A DNA stretch of 64,000 nt from Dyella sp. M7H15-1 (GCF_004114615.1 NZ_CP035300.1:2790001-2854000); one strand, 5' to 3'. Counted from the first letter of the stretch, positions 1-12,285 are shown. Notes: generated from the sequence alone by a model not told the origin. Made by a program: numbers and translations.

Positions 1-381
1 TTCGCGGGCGACAAAGTCGATCGCCTTTGATGCGGTGAGCGAACTGGTCGGATCCACCGCGACCTTCGCGCCTACCAAGCCGACCAACACGTTGGGTTTG
101 CGTTCTTTCAGCAACTCTGCGAACTTGGCGTCGGTCGGGAACGACGGCGTGCTGGTGTGGATGATCACCAGCTCGTAACCCTCGGCGATGCGCAGGCTAT
201 CTTCAACCGAGATCTCATCGGCGGGCGCGTCGAGCACGCGCGAATCGGGCACCATCGCCGCCGGTTGGGCCAGCCAGGTCGGATACCAGAAGCTCTTGAT
301 TTCGCGTTTGGCTTGATAGCGCGAACCAGCGCCGCCATCAAAGCCGTCGAAGGAGGGAGCTTGCAGAAAAAGCGTTTTCAT
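1..381 (-). CDS. hpnJ: HpnJ, radical SAM hopanoid enzyme (N-terminal part)
   Basis: This is a partial gene that runs off the window start, leaving 127 N-terminal residues. It begins with ATG at 381 (MKTLFLQAPSFDGFDGG...) and shows the B12-binding-like N-terminal region typical of HpnJ, with YQAKREIKSFWYPTWLAQPA and VIIHTSTPSFPTDAKFAELLK. The radical SAM cysteines lie outside the window. In the known pathway HpnJ converts glucosaminyl-bacteriohopanetetrol into the cyclitol ether. It follows hpnI by 66 bases on the same strand, which is the usual hpnI/hpnJ/hpnK neighbourhood. Family assignment rests on the N-terminal sequence and this context. Confidence 0.85.
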   Translation of the reverse strand, partial: MKTLFLQAPSFDGFDGGAGSRYQAKREIKSFWYPTWLAQPAAMVPDSRVLDAPADEISVEDSLRIAEGYELVIIHTSTPSFPTDAKFAELLKERKPNVLVGLVGAKVAVDPTSSLTASKAIDFVARE

Positions 382-447
382 TACGGAAGACTCCTGCGGA
401 GGCGCATACCGTGCCCAGGGACGGCCGATAGTTTAAAAATCTTAGGT

Positions 448-1593
448 CTACGGCGCTGAACCGCCGCTTCGAGCATGCATAACCTGGCCGCGCCATCTTA
501 CCTGCCAACCGGCGAGAGCCGCTGCCCATTCCATCAGCAATAAGGTGTCGCGGAGGGGGATCAACAGGACTTCATGCCAGGCAAAGGCTCGGTCACTGGT
601 GCGCCGTTGCAAAAAGTGTAGCAAAACCCGTGCGGCGCCACCGAGTAGGGCGAGGCCGGTTGTGATCGGGCCCGGTGCCAGACACATTCCGAGCAACAAT
701 AAGGGCGATGTAAAGCACACGAAAGTCATGGCAAAACCCGCCGGGGCAATGGACCGGATGGTGCGTAACCAACGCAGTTCGTGCGACCACAATGCTTTCA
801 GTTGGCTTTCGCCGACATCGGTGCCTACTACTACTTCCGACAGCACGGTACGTAAGCCCGCGCGCCGAGTGAGTTCACCCAGCCAAAAATCATCGGCCAG
901 CGTATCGCACAGCGCCTCGAACCCGCCGATGGTCTGCAAGGCATCGCGACGCAGCGCGATCGTTGAGCCGAATGCAAAACGGGTTGAGCCGAATGCGTGC
1001 GACAAGCGCACCGAGGGCGCGAACCAGTCATCGATAAACAATCGGCCCAGTCGTGACCAGAAGGAGGGGCCGGGAATGCCGTAGTAAAGGCAGGTAACGA
1101 TACCCACGCCCGGATCGGCGAGCGGTGCCGTCACGCGCGTCAGATAATCCACCGGCACGTTGATGTCGGCATCGGCCAGCACCAGCCAATCGTGCTGTGC
1201 GTGTGGCAGCATGTTCATCAGGTTGCTGACCTTGTGGTTGCTGCCGTATACGCGCGAATCGACGGCCAGTGCAATGGCGTGCCGCGGAAATTCCTCGCGT
1301 AACCGCTGTATCACGGCAAGGGCGGGGTCATCCTGCTTTTGCACGCCGAACACCAATTGATAGTCAGGGTGTGCCTGCAGGCAGAAGCTGTGCAAGTTCT
1401 CGTACAGGCGCGGTTCGGCACCATGCAAGGGCTTGAGCACCGTGACAGGCTGCGGTTTTTGGGTGCTGTCGGTGATCGTCCGCCGTGCTTTCCCTATCGC
1501 CCACAGAGCCACGCAGGCATAGCCTGTTGCAGCAAAGGTCAACCCGATGCCGAGTCCATGGATAATGGCAGGGACAATCCAACTCAAAGACAT
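448..1593 (-). CDS. hpnI: HpnI, hopanoid glycosyltransferase (ceramide glucosyltransferase-like)
   Basis: This 381-residue membrane glycosyltransferase is of the GT21/ceramide glucosyltransferase type. An N-terminal membrane segment (about residues 5-30) is followed by the catalytic domain. Visible motifs are QKQDDPA, the DxD-like LADADINV, a later acidic motif ADDFWLGE and the Q/RxxRW-type motif HELRWLRT, then C-terminal hydrophobic segments. In characterised systems HpnI adds N-acetylglucosamine to bacteriohopanetetrol, upstream of HpnK and HpnJ. It precedes hpnJ on the same strand with 66 bases between, probably one operon. The ATG at 1593 has no strong ribosome-binding site. Confidence 0.9.
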   Translation of the reverse strand: MSLSWIVPAIIHGLGIGLTFAATGYACVALWAIGKARRTITDSTQKPQPVTVLKPLHGAEPRLYENLHSFCLQAHPDYQLVFGVQKQDDPALAVIQRLREEFPRHAIALAVDSRVYGSNHKVSNLMNMLPHAQHDWLVLADADINVPVDYLTRVTAPLADPGVGIVTCLYYGIPGPSFWSRLGRLFIDDWFAPSVRLSHAFGSTRFAFGSTIALRRDALQTIGGFEALCDTLADDFWLGELTRRAGLRTVLSEVVVGTDVGESQLKALWSHELRWLRTIRSIAPAGFAMTFVCFTSPLLLLGMCLAPGPITTGLALLGGAARVLLHFLQRRTSDRAFAWHEVLLIPLRDTLLLMEWAAALAGWQVRWRGQVMHARSGGSAP

Positions 1594-1669
1594 AGATGCT
1601 TATGCTACTTAAGACGCATTACCCGAAGGGGCGGGACATAAGGGCCAGCCATCATCCGTGCAAGGGCGC

Positions 1670-2251
1670 ATGATGAAGATGATGCGATGTGAACGCTTGC
1701 TTTGGTCGTTGCCCTTGTATGTATTCGCTTTTTTTCTGCTTTGCGCCGGGGCCGGCAGTGCCCTGGCAGAGGATGGCGATGGTGCCTACATGCCCTCCAG
1801 TTCTTCGGCGATCGTCGGCGACTGGCTGGTGCAAAGCCGAGATGCCGTGATCCGTATCGAGCAGATCGGGGACGAATATCAGGGCTACATCCTCTGGCAG
1901 CTCCATGACACCTATGGCCCGGAGGATGGCCCGAAGCTCAACGGCAAGATCGTCACCGATCGCAACAATCCGGATCCCGCCTTGCGTTCCCAACCCTTGA
2001 CCGGCCTGCGACTGCTCAAAGGGTTGCACTATAACGCCAGTAACAGGAAGTGGATCGGTGGACGGGTTTATAATTCCGATAATGGACGGACGTATAATTG
2101 TTTAATCCGGTTGTTGAACTCGAATCGGCTGCGGCTTCGTGGCTACATCGGTATCAGCCTGTTTGGCGGAAATACGGTGTGGAGCCGGGTCACCATGCAA
2201 ACCCCCGTTGATGGTGGCCTTCCCTTTGTAATGGCCGTGCCGGACAAGTAA
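1670..2251 (+). CDS. DUF2147 family secreted protein
   Basis: This is a roughly 193-residue protein with a signal peptide (hydrophobic stretch LPLYVFAFFLLCAGAGSALA, cleavage after ALA). The mature part matches the DUF2147 pattern: IVGDWLVQSRDAVIRIEQ near its start, then YQGYILWQL, GLRLLKGL and the C-terminal half with GGRVYNSDNGRTYNC and LRGYIGISLFGGNTVWSR. DUF2147 proteins are periplasmic or outer-membrane associated with no settled function. Several ATGs lie close together (1670, 1673, 1679, 1682) behind an AAGGG at 1661-1665, so the exact start is uncertain. It sits between the divergent hpnI and the mevalonate operon. Confidence 0.8.
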   Translation: MMKMMRCERLLWSLPLYVFAFFLLCAGAGSALAEDGDGAYMPSSSSAIVGDWLVQSRDAVIRIEQIGDEYQGYILWQLHDTYGPEDGPKLNGKIVTDRNNPDPALRSQPLTGLRLLKGLHYNASNRKWIGGRVYNSDNGRTYNCLIRLLNSNRLRLRGYIGISLFGGNTVWSRVTMQTPVDGGLPFVMAVPDK

Positions 2252-2320
2252 TTCCCGGATAAGTAACCCTTTGTCAGGTAAGTGCTTTTTTATTGACTTG
2301 CCCCTTCCCCTGCGAGACGT

Positions 2321-3352
2321 ATGAACTTCGAACCACGCGCCGATGTATCCGCCGGAGAGCTCCATGCTGCCTCGCAAGCCCAGCCGAACATCGCGCTGGT
2401 CAAGTACTGGGGTAAGCGCGACGTTGCATTGAACCTGCCGGTGGTCGGTTCCATTTCGATCACCCTGGATAGCCTCTGGACCCGCACCGAAGTGCGCTTT
2501 GTGCCAGGGCAAAAACAGGATCAGGTAAGCCTCAACGGCCGCAGCGACGAAGCCGAATCCCGGCGTGTCACCGCCTGTCTGGACCTGCTGCGCCAGCGTG
2601 CAGGCGTCGATTACGGTGCGAAAGTGACGAGCCAGAACAACTTTCCCACCGCGGCTGGGCTGGCTTCCTCCGCCTCGGGTTTTGCGGCGCTGGTGCACGC
2701 AGGTGCGCACGCGCTGGGCTTGGCATTGAGTCGGGTGGAACAGTCAGTGCTGGCGCGCCGTTGCTCCGGCTCGGCAGCACGCTCCATCTTCGGTGGTTAC
2801 GTTGAATGGGCACACGGCAAGCTGGCCGATGGCACGGATTCGGTCGCCCGGCCGTTGCTGGACGCCGATGCATGGCCGTTGCGCGTTGCCGTGGCGATTA
2901 CGTCCAAGGCAGCCAAGCAGGTGGGTTCCACCGAAGGCATGCGTCGTACGGCGCGGACCTCACCTTATCAATCGGCCTGGGTCGACACCCAGGAAGCCGA
3001 TCTCGACGTGGCACGCAACGCCATTCTTGCGCGTGACTTCGATGCGCTTGCCGCGATTTCCGAACATAGCTGCCTCAAGATGCATGCGCTGGCCATGGCC
3101 GCGCAGCCGGGCCTGCTTTACTGGAAGGGCGCTACGGTGGAATGCATGCACCGCGTGCGCGTCCTGCGTCAGCAAGGCGTGCCGGTGTTTTTCACCGTCG
3201 ATGCGGGTCCGCAATTGAAGGCGGTATGCGTACCATCGGCCATCGAGCAAGTGAAAGCGGTCCTGTGCGATGCTCCTGGTGTGCTTGATGTGCTTGATGC
3301 TGGCCTCGGCGCGGGCGCGCGCGCGATGCCGGTGGGTGAGCTGGCGACATGA
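2321..3352 (+). CDS. mvaD: Diphosphomevalonate decarboxylase
   Basis: This 343-residue GHMP-superfamily enzyme performs the ATP-dependent decarboxylation of mevalonate diphosphate to isopentenyl diphosphate. The family signature NIALVKYWGKRD is at about residues 24-35. The phosphate-binding motif FPTAAGLASSASGFAAL is at about 107-123, and RRCSGSAARSIFGGYVEW follows with the conserved serine/arginine region. It is the first gene of a rightward mevalonate operon. Its TGA overlaps the ATG of the next kinase (ATGA), indicating translational coupling. Sequence length fits bacterial MvaD. Confidence 0.93.
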   Translation: MNFEPRADVSAGELHAASQAQPNIALVKYWGKRDVALNLPVVGSISITLDSLWTRTEVRFVPGQKQDQVSLNGRSDEAESRRVTACLDLLRQRAGVDYGAKVTSQNNFPTAAGLASSASGFAALVHAGAHALGLALSRVEQSVLARRCSGSAARSIFGGYVEWAHGKLADGTDSVARPLLDADAWPLRVAVAITSKAAKQVGSTEGMRRTARTSPYQSAWVDTQEADLDVARNAILARDFDALAAISEHSCLKMHALAMAAQPGLLYWKGATVECMHRVRVLRQQGVPVFFTVDAGPQLKAVCVPSAIEQVKAVLCDAPGVLDVLDAGLGAGARAMPVGELAT

Positions 3353-4467
3353 TGGAATTCACCGCAAGCGCTCCCGGCAAGCTGGTGCTGCTGGGCGAAT
3401 ATGTCGTACTGGAAGGTGCGCCTGCGCTGGTGCTCGCGGTGAATCGTCGCGCCGAGGCGCGCATTGAAACGCGCGAGGACGATGTATGTGAAGTGCATGC
3501 GCCAGACCTGGGCGTAAGCGGTGCACGCATGGCTGTCGACAACAGCGGTACGTTGCGTTGGCTGTGTGATGAAACCAGCGCCGCCAAGTTGTCGCTGGTT
3601 GAGCATGTTTGGCAAGGACTGGTGCGCGAAAAGCTGGCACCCCAGGCAGGCCAGGGGTTCAGCCTGCATCTGGATACCTCGGGCTTCTTCAACGCTGACG
3701 GTGCCATGCGCGCAAAGCTTGGCCTCGGCTCCAGTGCCGCACTGACGGTTGCGCTGGCTTCTGCGTTGGCGACATTCGCCGGCCATACCGATGTGCTGAC
3801 TGATCGCACGCAGTGGCTGCGTCGATTGCTCCATATGCATGGCGGTTGGCAAGGTGGCCGCGGCAGTGGTGTCGATGTGGCTGCCAGTGTGGCGGGTGGC
3901 TTGATCCGTTATCAGTTAGCGGGACGGAGGCGTGAACCGACCTTCACACAACTCCCATGGCCAATGAGTCATGTGCATTGCTTGTTCGTGTGGTCGGGGC
4001 AGTCGGTATCGACCCATGATTTTCTACAGCGCCTGGCACAATGGCGCGCGAGTTATGCAGCGGACTATGCATCGCATATGAATGAACTTGGCGCCCTTTC
4101 CGAGGCGGCCTTCGATGTGCTGTATCGCGAGGACGCCAAGTCCTTTATCGGCTTGACCAAAGAATATGCGTTGGCTTTGCAGCAGTTCGGCGAGGCGTGC
4201 GGTCTGGAAATCTATTCGCCAGCGCAGAAAAAGCTGGCGCAGATGGCTTCCGAAGCCTGCGTCAGCTACAAGCCCTGCGGTGCGGGTGGCGACTTCGGCG
4301 TGGTTTTTGCCGATGATGTGGAAAGGTTGGTGACATTTGAACGCGCCATTGTTTCGGCCGGCATGCATGTCGTTCCCCTGGGGCTTGATTCCGATGGGAT
4401 CATCAGCTATATGCGCCAGACGCGAAATCTTAACCCACCAGAGAATGCCCTGAATGGTTTTACGTAG
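3349..4467 (+). CDS. Phosphomevalonate kinase (GHMP family)
   Basis: This GHMP kinase of about 372 residues begins ASAPGKLVLLGEYVVLEGAPAL, the N-terminal substrate motif of phosphomevalonate kinases. The ATP-binding motif LGLGSSAALTVALASALA lies at about 124-141, and the C-terminal motif PCGAGGDFGVVFADD at about 306-320. Given its place between mvaD and the HMGR/mevalonate kinase gene, it most likely phosphorylates phosphomevalonate. Two adjacent ATGs (3349 and 3352) both overlap the mvaD stop. Assignment to phosphomevalonate rather than mevalonate kinase rests on the separate mevalonate kinase domain downstream. Confidence 0.88.
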   Translation: MMEFTASAPGKLVLLGEYVVLEGAPALVLAVNRRAEARIETREDDVCEVHAPDLGVSGARMAVDNSGTLRWLCDETSAAKLSLVEHVWQGLVREKLAPQAGQGFSLHLDTSGFFNADGAMRAKLGLGSSAALTVALASALATFAGHTDVLTDRTQWLRRLLHMHGGWQGGRGSGVDVAASVAGGLIRYQLAGRRREPTFTQLPWPMSHVHCLFVWSGQSVSTHDFLQRLAQWRASYAADYASHMNELGALSEAAFDVLYREDAKSFIGLTKEYALALQQFGEACGLEIYSPAQKKLAQMASEACVSYKPCGAGGDFGVVFADDVERLVTFERAIVSAGMHVVPLGLDSDGIISYMRQTRNLNPPENALNGFT

Positions 4468-4576
4468 GTGTCACAGGCCCTGTCTGTCCACATGCTTTCC
4501 TCGCTCCTCAAAGCCTGAGTACATCCATGTACTTTCCCCGCGTGCGTGATAACGATTTATACGGAGTACTTATGGT

Positions 4577-6848
<2,272 letters not shown>

Positions 6849-6856
<8 letters not shown>

Positions 6857-7451
6857 CCAAGAGCTCGAGCGTCAAGAGTGGCGCGACTCCAACGACATCG
6901 TGTCTTTCGACGACGAACCCCTGGTGCTGGTCGATTCCAATGACCAGGAAGTCGGCTTCCTTGACAAGGCGTCGGCGCACGAAGGCAAGGGCACGTTGCA
7001 TCGCGCCTTCTCGCTGTTCGTGTTCAACGCGAAGGGCGAACTGCTGCTGCAGCAGCGCGCACCGGGCAAGCGCCTATGGCCGGGTTTCTGGTCCAACACT
7101 TGCTGCAGCCATCCGCGCCGCGGCGAAACGGTGGATACCGCTATCCATCGTCGCCTGAAAGAAGAACTCGGCCTGACCTGCGATCTGCAGTACTTGTTCA
7201 AGTTTGAATACCACGCGCAGTTCGATGCGGACGGTGCCGAACATGAACTGTGCTGGGTGTATGCGGGTCGCAGCGACGATGCGCCGACCGTGAACGTGAA
7301 CGAAATTTCAGGTTTGCGCTATATCTCGCCCGATGCGCTCGATGCGGAAATGGCGGCCAAACCCGAGACTTTCTCCCCCTGGTTCAAGATCGAATGGGAG
7401 AGGATCCGGCATGAGCATGCTCACGTGTTCGCCCCCTTGTCCAAGGGTTAG
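6849..7451 (+). CDS. idi: Isopentenyl-diphosphate delta-isomerase, type I
   Basis: This 200-residue Nudix-fold isomerase interconverts IPP and DMAPP. The frame is open further upstream, but a GGAGGT at 6838-6843 sits five bases before the TTG at 6849, giving MDNQELERQEWRD..., so TTG is the likely start. It overlaps the end of the preceding fusion gene by 8 bases, implying coupling. Motifs: LLLQQRAPGKRLWPGFWSN, the catalytic cysteine in NTCCSHPRRGE, and the Nudix glutamates in RRLKEELGL. It completes the operon that turns acetyl-derived HMG-CoA into both C5 units. Confidence 0.92.
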
Positions 7452-7586
7452 GCAGGATAGACATAACGGCAGCCACTTTGGTGGCTTATACTGAACCCCA
7501 TATAAGCACTTACAGCTTAAGGATGCGCAGGTATCGTCAGACGGCGGACGGCAAGCATCTACGGCATTGACGTATTGGAGATTCCC

Positions 7587-8729
<1,143 letters not shown>

Positions 8730-8741
8730 TCTGGGTCGCCG

Positions 8742-9851
8742 ATGAGCGTGCTGGAGTGGGTTGCCGCGTCACTGCCGGCACTGATGTGGGTGGGCCTGCT
8801 GCTGGCACCGTGGCGGCCTTGGAGCACTCGCGAACGTATTGAAGCCGACCCGCAAGCCGGATCGGTCGATCTCAGCGAAATCACCGTACTCATCCCGGCC
8901 CGCAACGAGGCCGACGTCATCAGCCACACGCTGACTGGTTTGCAGGCGCAAGGCGGCGGCCTGCAAATCGTGGTGATCGATGATCAATCCACTGACGACA
9001 CCGCCAAGATCGCCGCTTCGTTTCCCAACGTGCGCGTGATCAGCGGTCAACCATTGCCGCAAGGCTGGGCCGGCAAGCTATGGGCGTTGGAGCAGGGCAA
9101 GGCGCATGTGCAAACGCCGATCACTTTGTTGCTGGATGCGGACATTCAATTGCAGCCTGGCTTGCTTGCCGCATTGCTGACACACAAGCGTCGCGACAAT
9201 CGCCAATTTGTTTCGCTGATGGCCGACCTGCGCCGCACCAGCTTTTGGGATCGCCTGCTGCTGCCGGCTTTTGTGTACTACTTCAAGCTGATCTATCCCT
9301 TCGCGATATCCAATTCGCGCTCGAAGCTTATCGCGGCAGCGGCGGGTGGCTGCATTCTGGTCGATACCGAAGCTTTACATCGTGCTGGCGCCTTCGCCAG
9401 CCTACGCAACGCACTGATCGATGACTGCACACTGGCGCGACAAGTCAAGAACGCCGGCTATCGCACTTGGCTGGGACTTAGCCGCGGCGTGGTCAGCCTG
9501 CGTCCCTATGGTAGCGTGCGCTCCATCCACGACATGGTTGCACGCTCTGCATTCACCCAGCTTGGTTACTCTACGCCACTGCTGTTGCTGGTCACCGCCT
9601 TGTTCGTGCTCGCTTACGGCGTACCGTTCCTGCTGCTCAGCTCGCCGATCACCTCGCGCCTGGGCGTGCTGGCCCTGGTCGCGATGATGCTCAGCTATCT
9701 ACCCATGCTGCGCTACTACGGCATGCGGCTGGCTTGGGCATTGCTATTGCCATTCGCCGCTGCGCTGTATCTGGGTATGACCTGGAGCTCGGCAATCCGT
9801 TACTGGCGCGGTGTGCGTTCGCGTTGGAAGGATCGTGTTTACAGCACGTAG
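8742..9851 (+). CDS. hpnB: HpnB, hopene-associated glycosyltransferase
   Basis: This 369-residue GT2-family membrane glycosyltransferase has an N-terminal hydrophobic segment followed by the GT-A domain: VLIPARNEADVISHTL, VVIDDQSTDDTA, the GWAGKLWALEQG region and the DxD motif LLLDADIQLQP. C-terminal membrane segments lie around residues 280-345. HpnB is common in hopanoid clusters, but its exact acceptor is not settled. It begins 12 bases after hpnH. The last 26 codons (9774-9851) are repeated in diverged form at 10583-10660, beyond the hicAB cassette. Confidence 0.88.
   Translation: MSVLEWVAASLPALMWVGLLLAPWRPWSTRERIEADPQAGSVDLSEITVLIPARNEADVISHTLTGLQAQGGGLQIVVIDDQSTDDTAKIAASFPNVRVISGQPLPQGWAGKLWALEQGKAHVQTPITLLLDADIQLQPGLLAALLTHKRRDNRQFVSLMADLRRTSFWDRLLLPAFVYYFKLIYPFAISNSRSKLIAAAAGGCILVDTEALHRAGAFASLRNALIDDCTLARQVKNAGYRTWLGLSRGVVSLRPYGSVRSIHDMVARSAFTQLGYSTPLLLLVTALFVLAYGVPFLLLSSPITSRLGVLALVAMMLSYLPMLRYYGMRLAWALLLPFAAALYLGMTWSSAIRYWRGVRSRWKDRVYST
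9774..9851 (+). repeat. 78-bp direct repeat, copy A (3' end of hpnB)
   Basis: This copy encodes the last 25 residues and stop of HpnB. Copy B at 10583-10660 matches it at 71 of 78 positions by my reading. Five of the seven differences are synonymous third-position changes; the other two change one residue each (R to H and S to I). The two copies bracket the 731-base hicAB segment. Confidence 0.9.
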
Positions 9852-9859
9852 TGCGCTAT

Positions 9860-10270
9860 TTACGCAGCTTTGCCGCGTATCACTTGCAGGGCGGCACGAG
9901 TCATAAAGCCAGATCGTGTCTCTCCTGGATGATTGGACACATAGGCATCGATCTTCGAAAGCAACTTACGTGGCACGGTAATGTTGATTTTTTCCGCCTT
10001 GCCTTCGTACTTGGACGTATCGAAGTCGACCACGGCCCATATGCCACCGACGTAATCCGGATTCTGCTGGTGCGCATTGATCAGGCTGGGTTCCGGTAGC
10101 TCGGTCTTGTCGTCTTCCATCATGCCCTCCAGATGCAGGTCGATGGCCTCAAGTACTTGCACGAGGGCGTCATCAATAGAATCGCCTGCCGAATAACAGC
10201 CAGGCAAATCCGGGACGATGACGCCGTAGTGCAGGCCGTCATCCGTATGGAGAACAACTGGGAATCGCAT
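9860..10270 (-). CDS. hicB: HicB-type antitoxin
   Basis: This 136-residue antitoxin has a partial RNase H-like N-terminus (MRFPVVLHTDDGLHYGVIVPDLPGCYSAGD). A C-terminal ribbon-helix-helix-like DNA-binding segment (INITVPRKLLSKIDAYV...GFMTRAAL) is the part expected to autoregulate the operon. The start at 10270 is chosen because AGGAGG lies immediately upstream on this strand; an in-frame ATG at 10288 overlaps that site. It follows hicA by 8 bases, and the two form a toxin-antitoxin pair. Only 8 bases separate its end from the hpnB stop on the other strand. Confidence 0.9.
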   Translation of the reverse strand: MRFPVVLHTDDGLHYGVIVPDLPGCYSAGDSIDDALVQVLEAIDLHLEGMMEDDKTELPEPSLINAHQQNPDYVGGIWAVVDFDTSKYEGKAEKINITVPRKLLSKIDAYVSNHPGETRSGFMTRAALQVIRGKAA

Positions 10271-10278
10271 AGGGCCTC

Positions 10279-10473
10279 CTATTTCCATCCCGCCTGCTTG
10301 GCGATGCTATGGAAAGTACCTTTCGGAGTATCGGCTTTGGGGTGCGGGACAGTTACAAGGCCGGGCTTTGCTGGATGTTTGAACTGGTGATGTGAACCCT
10401 TGATTCGGCTAAGCATCCAGCCCTCGGCTTCCAGCCGCTTGATCACATCCGCGCTCTTTATGGTGGGTATCAT
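10279..10473 (-). CDS. hicA: HicA-type mRNA interferase toxin
   Basis: This small protein of about 64 residues has the HicA double-stranded-RNA-binding-like fold signature: KSADVIKRLEAEGW, then GSHHQFKHP with the catalytic histidine, and TVPHPKAD. HicA toxins cleave mRNA during translation and are neutralised by HicB. The ATG at 10473 gives MIPTIKSADVIK...; a longer upstream frame exists, but the family normally begins near this point. No strong ribosome-binding site is visible. Gene order hicA-hicB and 8-base spacing are standard. Confidence 0.9.
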   Translation of the reverse strand: MIPTIKSADVIKRLEAEGWMLSRIKGSHHQFKHPAKPGLVTVPHPKADTPKGTFHSIAKQAGWK

Positions 10474-10582
10474 ACCCACAACGAAAAGGCTGTCAACACT
10501 ATACCTGTTGCCCTTCGGTCCACTAGTCCCCCGATTGTTGACTTTGTCCAATTTGCACCGTGCTCTGTAAAGGTGGCGATTC

Positions 10583-10660
10583 GGTATGACCTGGAGCTCG
10601 GCAATCCATTACTGGCGCGGTGTGCGTTCGCGCTGGAAAGACCGCGTGTACATCACGTAG
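10583..10660 (+). pseudogene. Diverged duplicate of the hpnB 3' end (copy B)
   Basis: This stretch encodes GMTWSSAIHYWRGVRSRWKD followed by RVYIT and a stop, in the same frame arrangement as the HpnB tail at 9774-9851. The sequence just upstream (10560-10582) does not match hpnB, so the copy is truncated and has no start. Mostly synonymous differences from copy A show that both copies evolved under coding constraint before they were placed together. This points to replacement or insertion involving a related strain's hpnB tail rather than a recent local duplication. Confidence 0.85.
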
Positions 10661-10692
10661 GTTGCCATGAACGCTTCTGTCTTGAGGCTGGG

Positions 10693-11454
10693 CTAACGCG
10701 TCAACGCTGCGTTATGCGGGACAATCTGGCCGTAGTCATCAATGCTGGTAAATCGCACCTCGGATTTTGTGTCCACGGGCAAAGGGATGTCCTCAAGCAC
10801 AAAGCGCTGCGTGCCGCCGGGCGCAATCATCTGTGGATCGTCGTTTTTAACTTCCTTGCCGTTTACGGCCAGCGACACGTTCTCAAAGGAAACATAATAG
10901 GCGCTAGGATTTTCCGCCTGGAGCACTTGCTTTGAGCCTTCCCGCAGTAATTTCCAATTTAGCTGACTTGGCGCATCTTTAACCGCCCCCTTCAAACCCT
11001 TCGGCCGGAAAAACAATTTGACGCGCGTGCGAAACGCCAGTTGCAAGGTGTTCTTCGCTTCGCCTTTGGCAGCCTTGGGTTTGGGCGGCACTTCCAGCAC
11101 GTTCAACCAGAACACCGATTCTTTGTCGGTGGGCAACGGCTTGTCTTGCAGATAGGTGATGCGCAGCGATTGCCCTTTGCCTGGTTCCATCCTGAACATC
11201 GGTGGTACCAGCAAGAAGGGAGCGTTGATCTGGTCTGGTGTGCTTTTCTCATCGCCGTCGTCAATCCACGCCTGCACCAATATCGGCAGATCCTTGTTGT
11301 CGTTGGTAAGGGCTACGGTGATCTGGCGTTCTTGCGCCGGATAAATCACGCGGGTTGTATCCAGCACTACACCTGCTTGTGCGGGTGCGACAAGCAGATG
11401 GATCAGGCAGGCGGACGCCACCAAACATAAGTTGAAAATCAAACGAATCGTCAT
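10693..11454 (-). CDS. Fimbrial periplasmic chaperone (PapD-like), copy 1
   Basis: This 253-residue protein has a signal peptide ending near LLVAPAQAG and the two-domain Ig-like PapD fold. Visible signatures are VLDTTRVIYPAQERQITVALTN, LVQAWIDDG, PPMFRMEPGKGQSLRI, FWLNVLEVPPKP and LAFRTRVKLFFRP. PapD chaperones cap pilin subunits in the periplasm and deliver them to the usher. The start at 11454 has GGAG upstream; a longer frame reaches 11496. It is the last gene of the leftward fimbrial cluster and one of three chaperones. Confidence 0.9.
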   Translation of the reverse strand: MTIRLIFNLCLVASACLIHLLVAPAQAGVVLDTTRVIYPAQERQITVALTNDNKDLPILVQAWIDDGDEKSTPDQINAPFLLVPPMFRMEPGKGQSLRITYLQDKPLPTDKESVFWLNVLEVPPKPKAAKGEAKNTLQLAFRTRVKLFFRPKGLKGAVKDAPSQLNWKLLREGSKQVLQAENPSAYYVSFENVSLAVNGKEVKNDDPQMIAPGGTQRFVLEDIPLPVDTKSEVRFTSIDDYGQIVPHNAALTR

Positions 11455-11520
11455 CGCGTTCTCCGGTAGGCGAGTCGATCGCCCGGTAACCCTCATCGCG
11501 GGCTTTGGTCATGCATGCGA

Positions 11521-12285
11521 CTACAACTTCGCGGTATGGTCGACGGCGGTGCCGTAGTCGTTGACCGTCGTAAAACGTATCGTGGCCGCACCCGTTGGTG
11601 GCTGGGTCAAATCCTTGAGCACGTATCTGCCAGTGGCACCCGGGGCGAGCATGGGAGGGGGCTCGCTCTTGACCTCCCGGCCATCGACAACCACGGCGAT
11701 GTTGGCAAAAGAGATGTGATAGGCGCTGGGGTTATAGGCTTCCAGGGTTTGCTCATTTCCATGGGAAACACGTTTCCATTGCAATTGTGCCGGTGCTTGC
11801 TCCGCATCGCCGGCAAGCCCTTCGGGACGGAGGAAAAACTTAATGCGCGTACGGATGGCGAATTTGAGGAGATTTTGACTTTTCGCGTTACTGGGATCAG
11901 GCGGCACCGACAACACGTTTAACCAAAACAAGGATTCCTTGTCCTTGGGAAGCGGGTTCGCGGCGCTGTTTTCGTGGGTATAGACGATGCGCAACACCTG
12001 GCTTTTGCCCGCGTCCAGACGAAACACCGGTGGCATCAACTCAAACGGCACATGGATTTGATCGGGCGGAGTATCTACCTGCCCATCGTCGATCCAGGCT
12101 TGTACCAAACGAGGTTGCGTCTTTTCGTCATTGGTCAGCGACAGGGTGATTTCACGCTCTTGCGCCGGATAGATCACGCGTGTCGTGCTGAGGACTACAT
12201 CGGCCGATGCCGGCAAGCTGAGCAACGCCGCAAGGCACGCAGAAGCCCATGGGCGCGCTGTGCGAAATAACGAGGCGATGTGCAT
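11521..12285 (-). CDS. Fimbrial periplasmic chaperone (PapD-like), copy 2
   Basis: This 254-residue PapD-like chaperone has a signal peptide (ACLAALLSLPASA), then VVLSTTRVIYPAQEREITLSL, LVQAWIDDGQVD, PPVFRLDAGKSQVLRIVYT, FWLNVLSVPPDP and FAIRTRIKFFLRPEGL. It is a clear paralogue of the flanking chaperone at 10693-11454, about 66 bases upstream of it. Having two adjacent chaperones at the end of the cluster suggests dedicated partners for different subunits. Confidence 0.9.
   Translation of the reverse strand: MHIASLFRTARPWASACLAALLSLPASADVVLSTTRVIYPAQEREITLSLTNDEKTQPRLVQAWIDDGQVDTPPDQIHVPFELMPPVFRLDAGKSQVLRIVYTHENSAANPLPKDKESLFWLNVLSVPPDPSNAKSQNLLKFAIRTRIKFFLRPEGLAGDAEQAPAQLQWKRVSHGNEQTLEAYNPSAYHISFANIAVVVDGREVKSEPPPMLAPGATGRYVLKDLTQPPTGAATIRFTTVNDYGTAVDHTAKL

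Noticed and set aside
7471-7486. AGCCAC-TTTG-GTGGCT hairpin after idi as a terminator
   Set aside because: The stem is only 6 bases and lacks a T-run; transcription may continue into hpnH.
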